Below are positions 11,614-11,918 of a stretch of DNA of 11,918 nucleotides, one piece after another; position 1 is the first letter of the stretch, and every line of letters starts with the position of its first letter. The translations under genes were made by a program, and so were the position numbers. The stretch comes from Atribacterota bacterium (GTDB taxonomy: Bacteria > Atribacterota > Phoenicimicrobiia > Phoenicimicrobiales > Phoenicimicrobiaceae): positions 1 to 11,918 of the forward strand of contig DAOUTX010000020.1 of NCBI GenBank assembly GCA_030668465.1, read 5' to 3'. Under the pieces are notes generated by a model. The model ran no database searches and was not told the origin of the DNA. It saw only the letters and a list, made by a program, of their open reading frames with translations.

Positions 11614-11918
11614 CTTTCCGTGCTCCTTCCCCACTTGATTCTTCTTCCTTCTCGTCAGTTAAAACCTTGTTTGCTTCTTTCTGGTTAGATACCTCTTTGT
11701 TTTTTGTAGGAAGTATTTCTCCTCGGAAAATCCAAACCTTCACGCCAATTTTGCCATAAGTTGTATTAGCTTCAACAAGACCATAATCTATGTCCGCTCG
11801 CAAAGTATGGAGAGGTAACCTACCCTCTAAATGCCATTCTGTTCTTGCTATTTCAGCCCCACCTATTCTGCCTGAACAAGATACTTTTATTCCTTCAGCG
11901 CCCATTCTCATAGATCGG
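11597..11918 (-). CDS. rpsC: 30S ribosomal protein S3, C-terminal part (5' end outside window)
   Basis: S3 lies at the mRNA entry site of the 30S subunit and, with S4 and S5, supports helicase activity on mRNA. About 107 C-terminal codons are present; the N-terminal KH domain is beyond the right edge. The visible part begins RSMRMGAEGIKVSCSGRIGG and contains the C-terminal domain signature EGRLPLHTLRADIDYGLVEA, then GKIGVKVWIFRGEIL. A polar tail of about 35 residues follows (LTDEKEEESSGEGARKDVTT near the end), rich in Lys, Glu and Ser and longer than in many S3 proteins. The stop codon lies 17 nt inside rplP. No start can be given. Confidence 0.97.
   Translation of the reverse strand, partial: RSMRMGAEGIKVSCSGRIGGAEIARTEWHLEGRLPLHTLRADIDYGLVEANTTYGKIGVKVWIFRGEILPTKNKEVSNQKEANKVLTDEKEEESSGEGARKDVTTN
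11623..11628 (-). promoter_or_regulatory. ribosome-binding site fixing the rplP start, inside rpsC
   Basis: AAGGAG on the minus strand lies within the last codons of rpsC, about 9 nt before ATG 11613. It excludes the longer rplP reading from 11634. Confidence 0.7.

Overview
This window is one uninterrupted stretch of bacterial ribosomal-protein genes, the S10-spc-alpha super-operon. Every supported gene lies on the minus strand, so transcription runs from high to low coordinates. In transcription order the genes are: rpsC (5' part missing), rplP, rpmC, rpsQ; rplN, rplX, rplE, rpsN, rpsH, rplF, rplR, rpsE, rplO, secY, adk, map, infA, rpmJ, rpsM, rpsK, rpsD, rpoA (3' part missing). No RNA gene, insertion sequence, phage gene or CRISPR array was found. 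The window ends cut through rpsC and rpoA.

The organism is an AT-rich bacterium. The adk-map-infA block after secY is the order seen in Firmicutes and many anaerobic or deep-branching lineages. S4, S14, L24, L36 and adenylate kinase all carry complete zinc-ligand sets. rpmD (L30) is absent: rpsE and rplO overlap where it normally sits. Together with repeat-filled spacers this suggests an uncultured, probably anaerobic lineage. I cannot name the phylum from this window.

The genes jointly build the ribosome (S3, L16, L29, S17, L14, L24, L5, S14, S8, L6, L18, S5, L15, L36, S13, S11, S4), start translation (IF-1), insert and export proteins (SecY), trim the initiator methionine (Map), balance adenine nucleotides (Adk) and transcribe (RpoA). 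Several junctions are tight and probably translationally coupled: rpsC/rplP overlap by 17 nt, rpsE/rplO overlap by 14 nt, rplP/rpmC and rplO/secY abut with 0 nt, and adk/map are 4 nt apart. Start codons other than ATG are frequent: TTG for secY, rpsK, rplX and probably rplR; GTG for rpsE and rpsN.

The unusual part is the DNA between genes. Spacers of about 160 to 490 nt break up an operon that is normally compact (rpsQ-rplN 491, rplE-rpsN 358, rpsH-rplF 215, secY-adk 199, rpsK-rpsD 178, rplF-rplR about 176, infA-rpmJ 164). Most hold degenerate short-word repeats shared between spacers (CGTATTGCGTAT-type, TTAGTTAG/CTAACTAA-type, TTTAGCGTATAG-type), and one holds a two-hairpin palindromic element. 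The rpsK-rpsD spacer instead holds a short open stretch that looks like a small gene or a gene remnant. I see no new enzymatic or defence system here; the repeats, the missing rpmD and this small open frame are what merit a second look.
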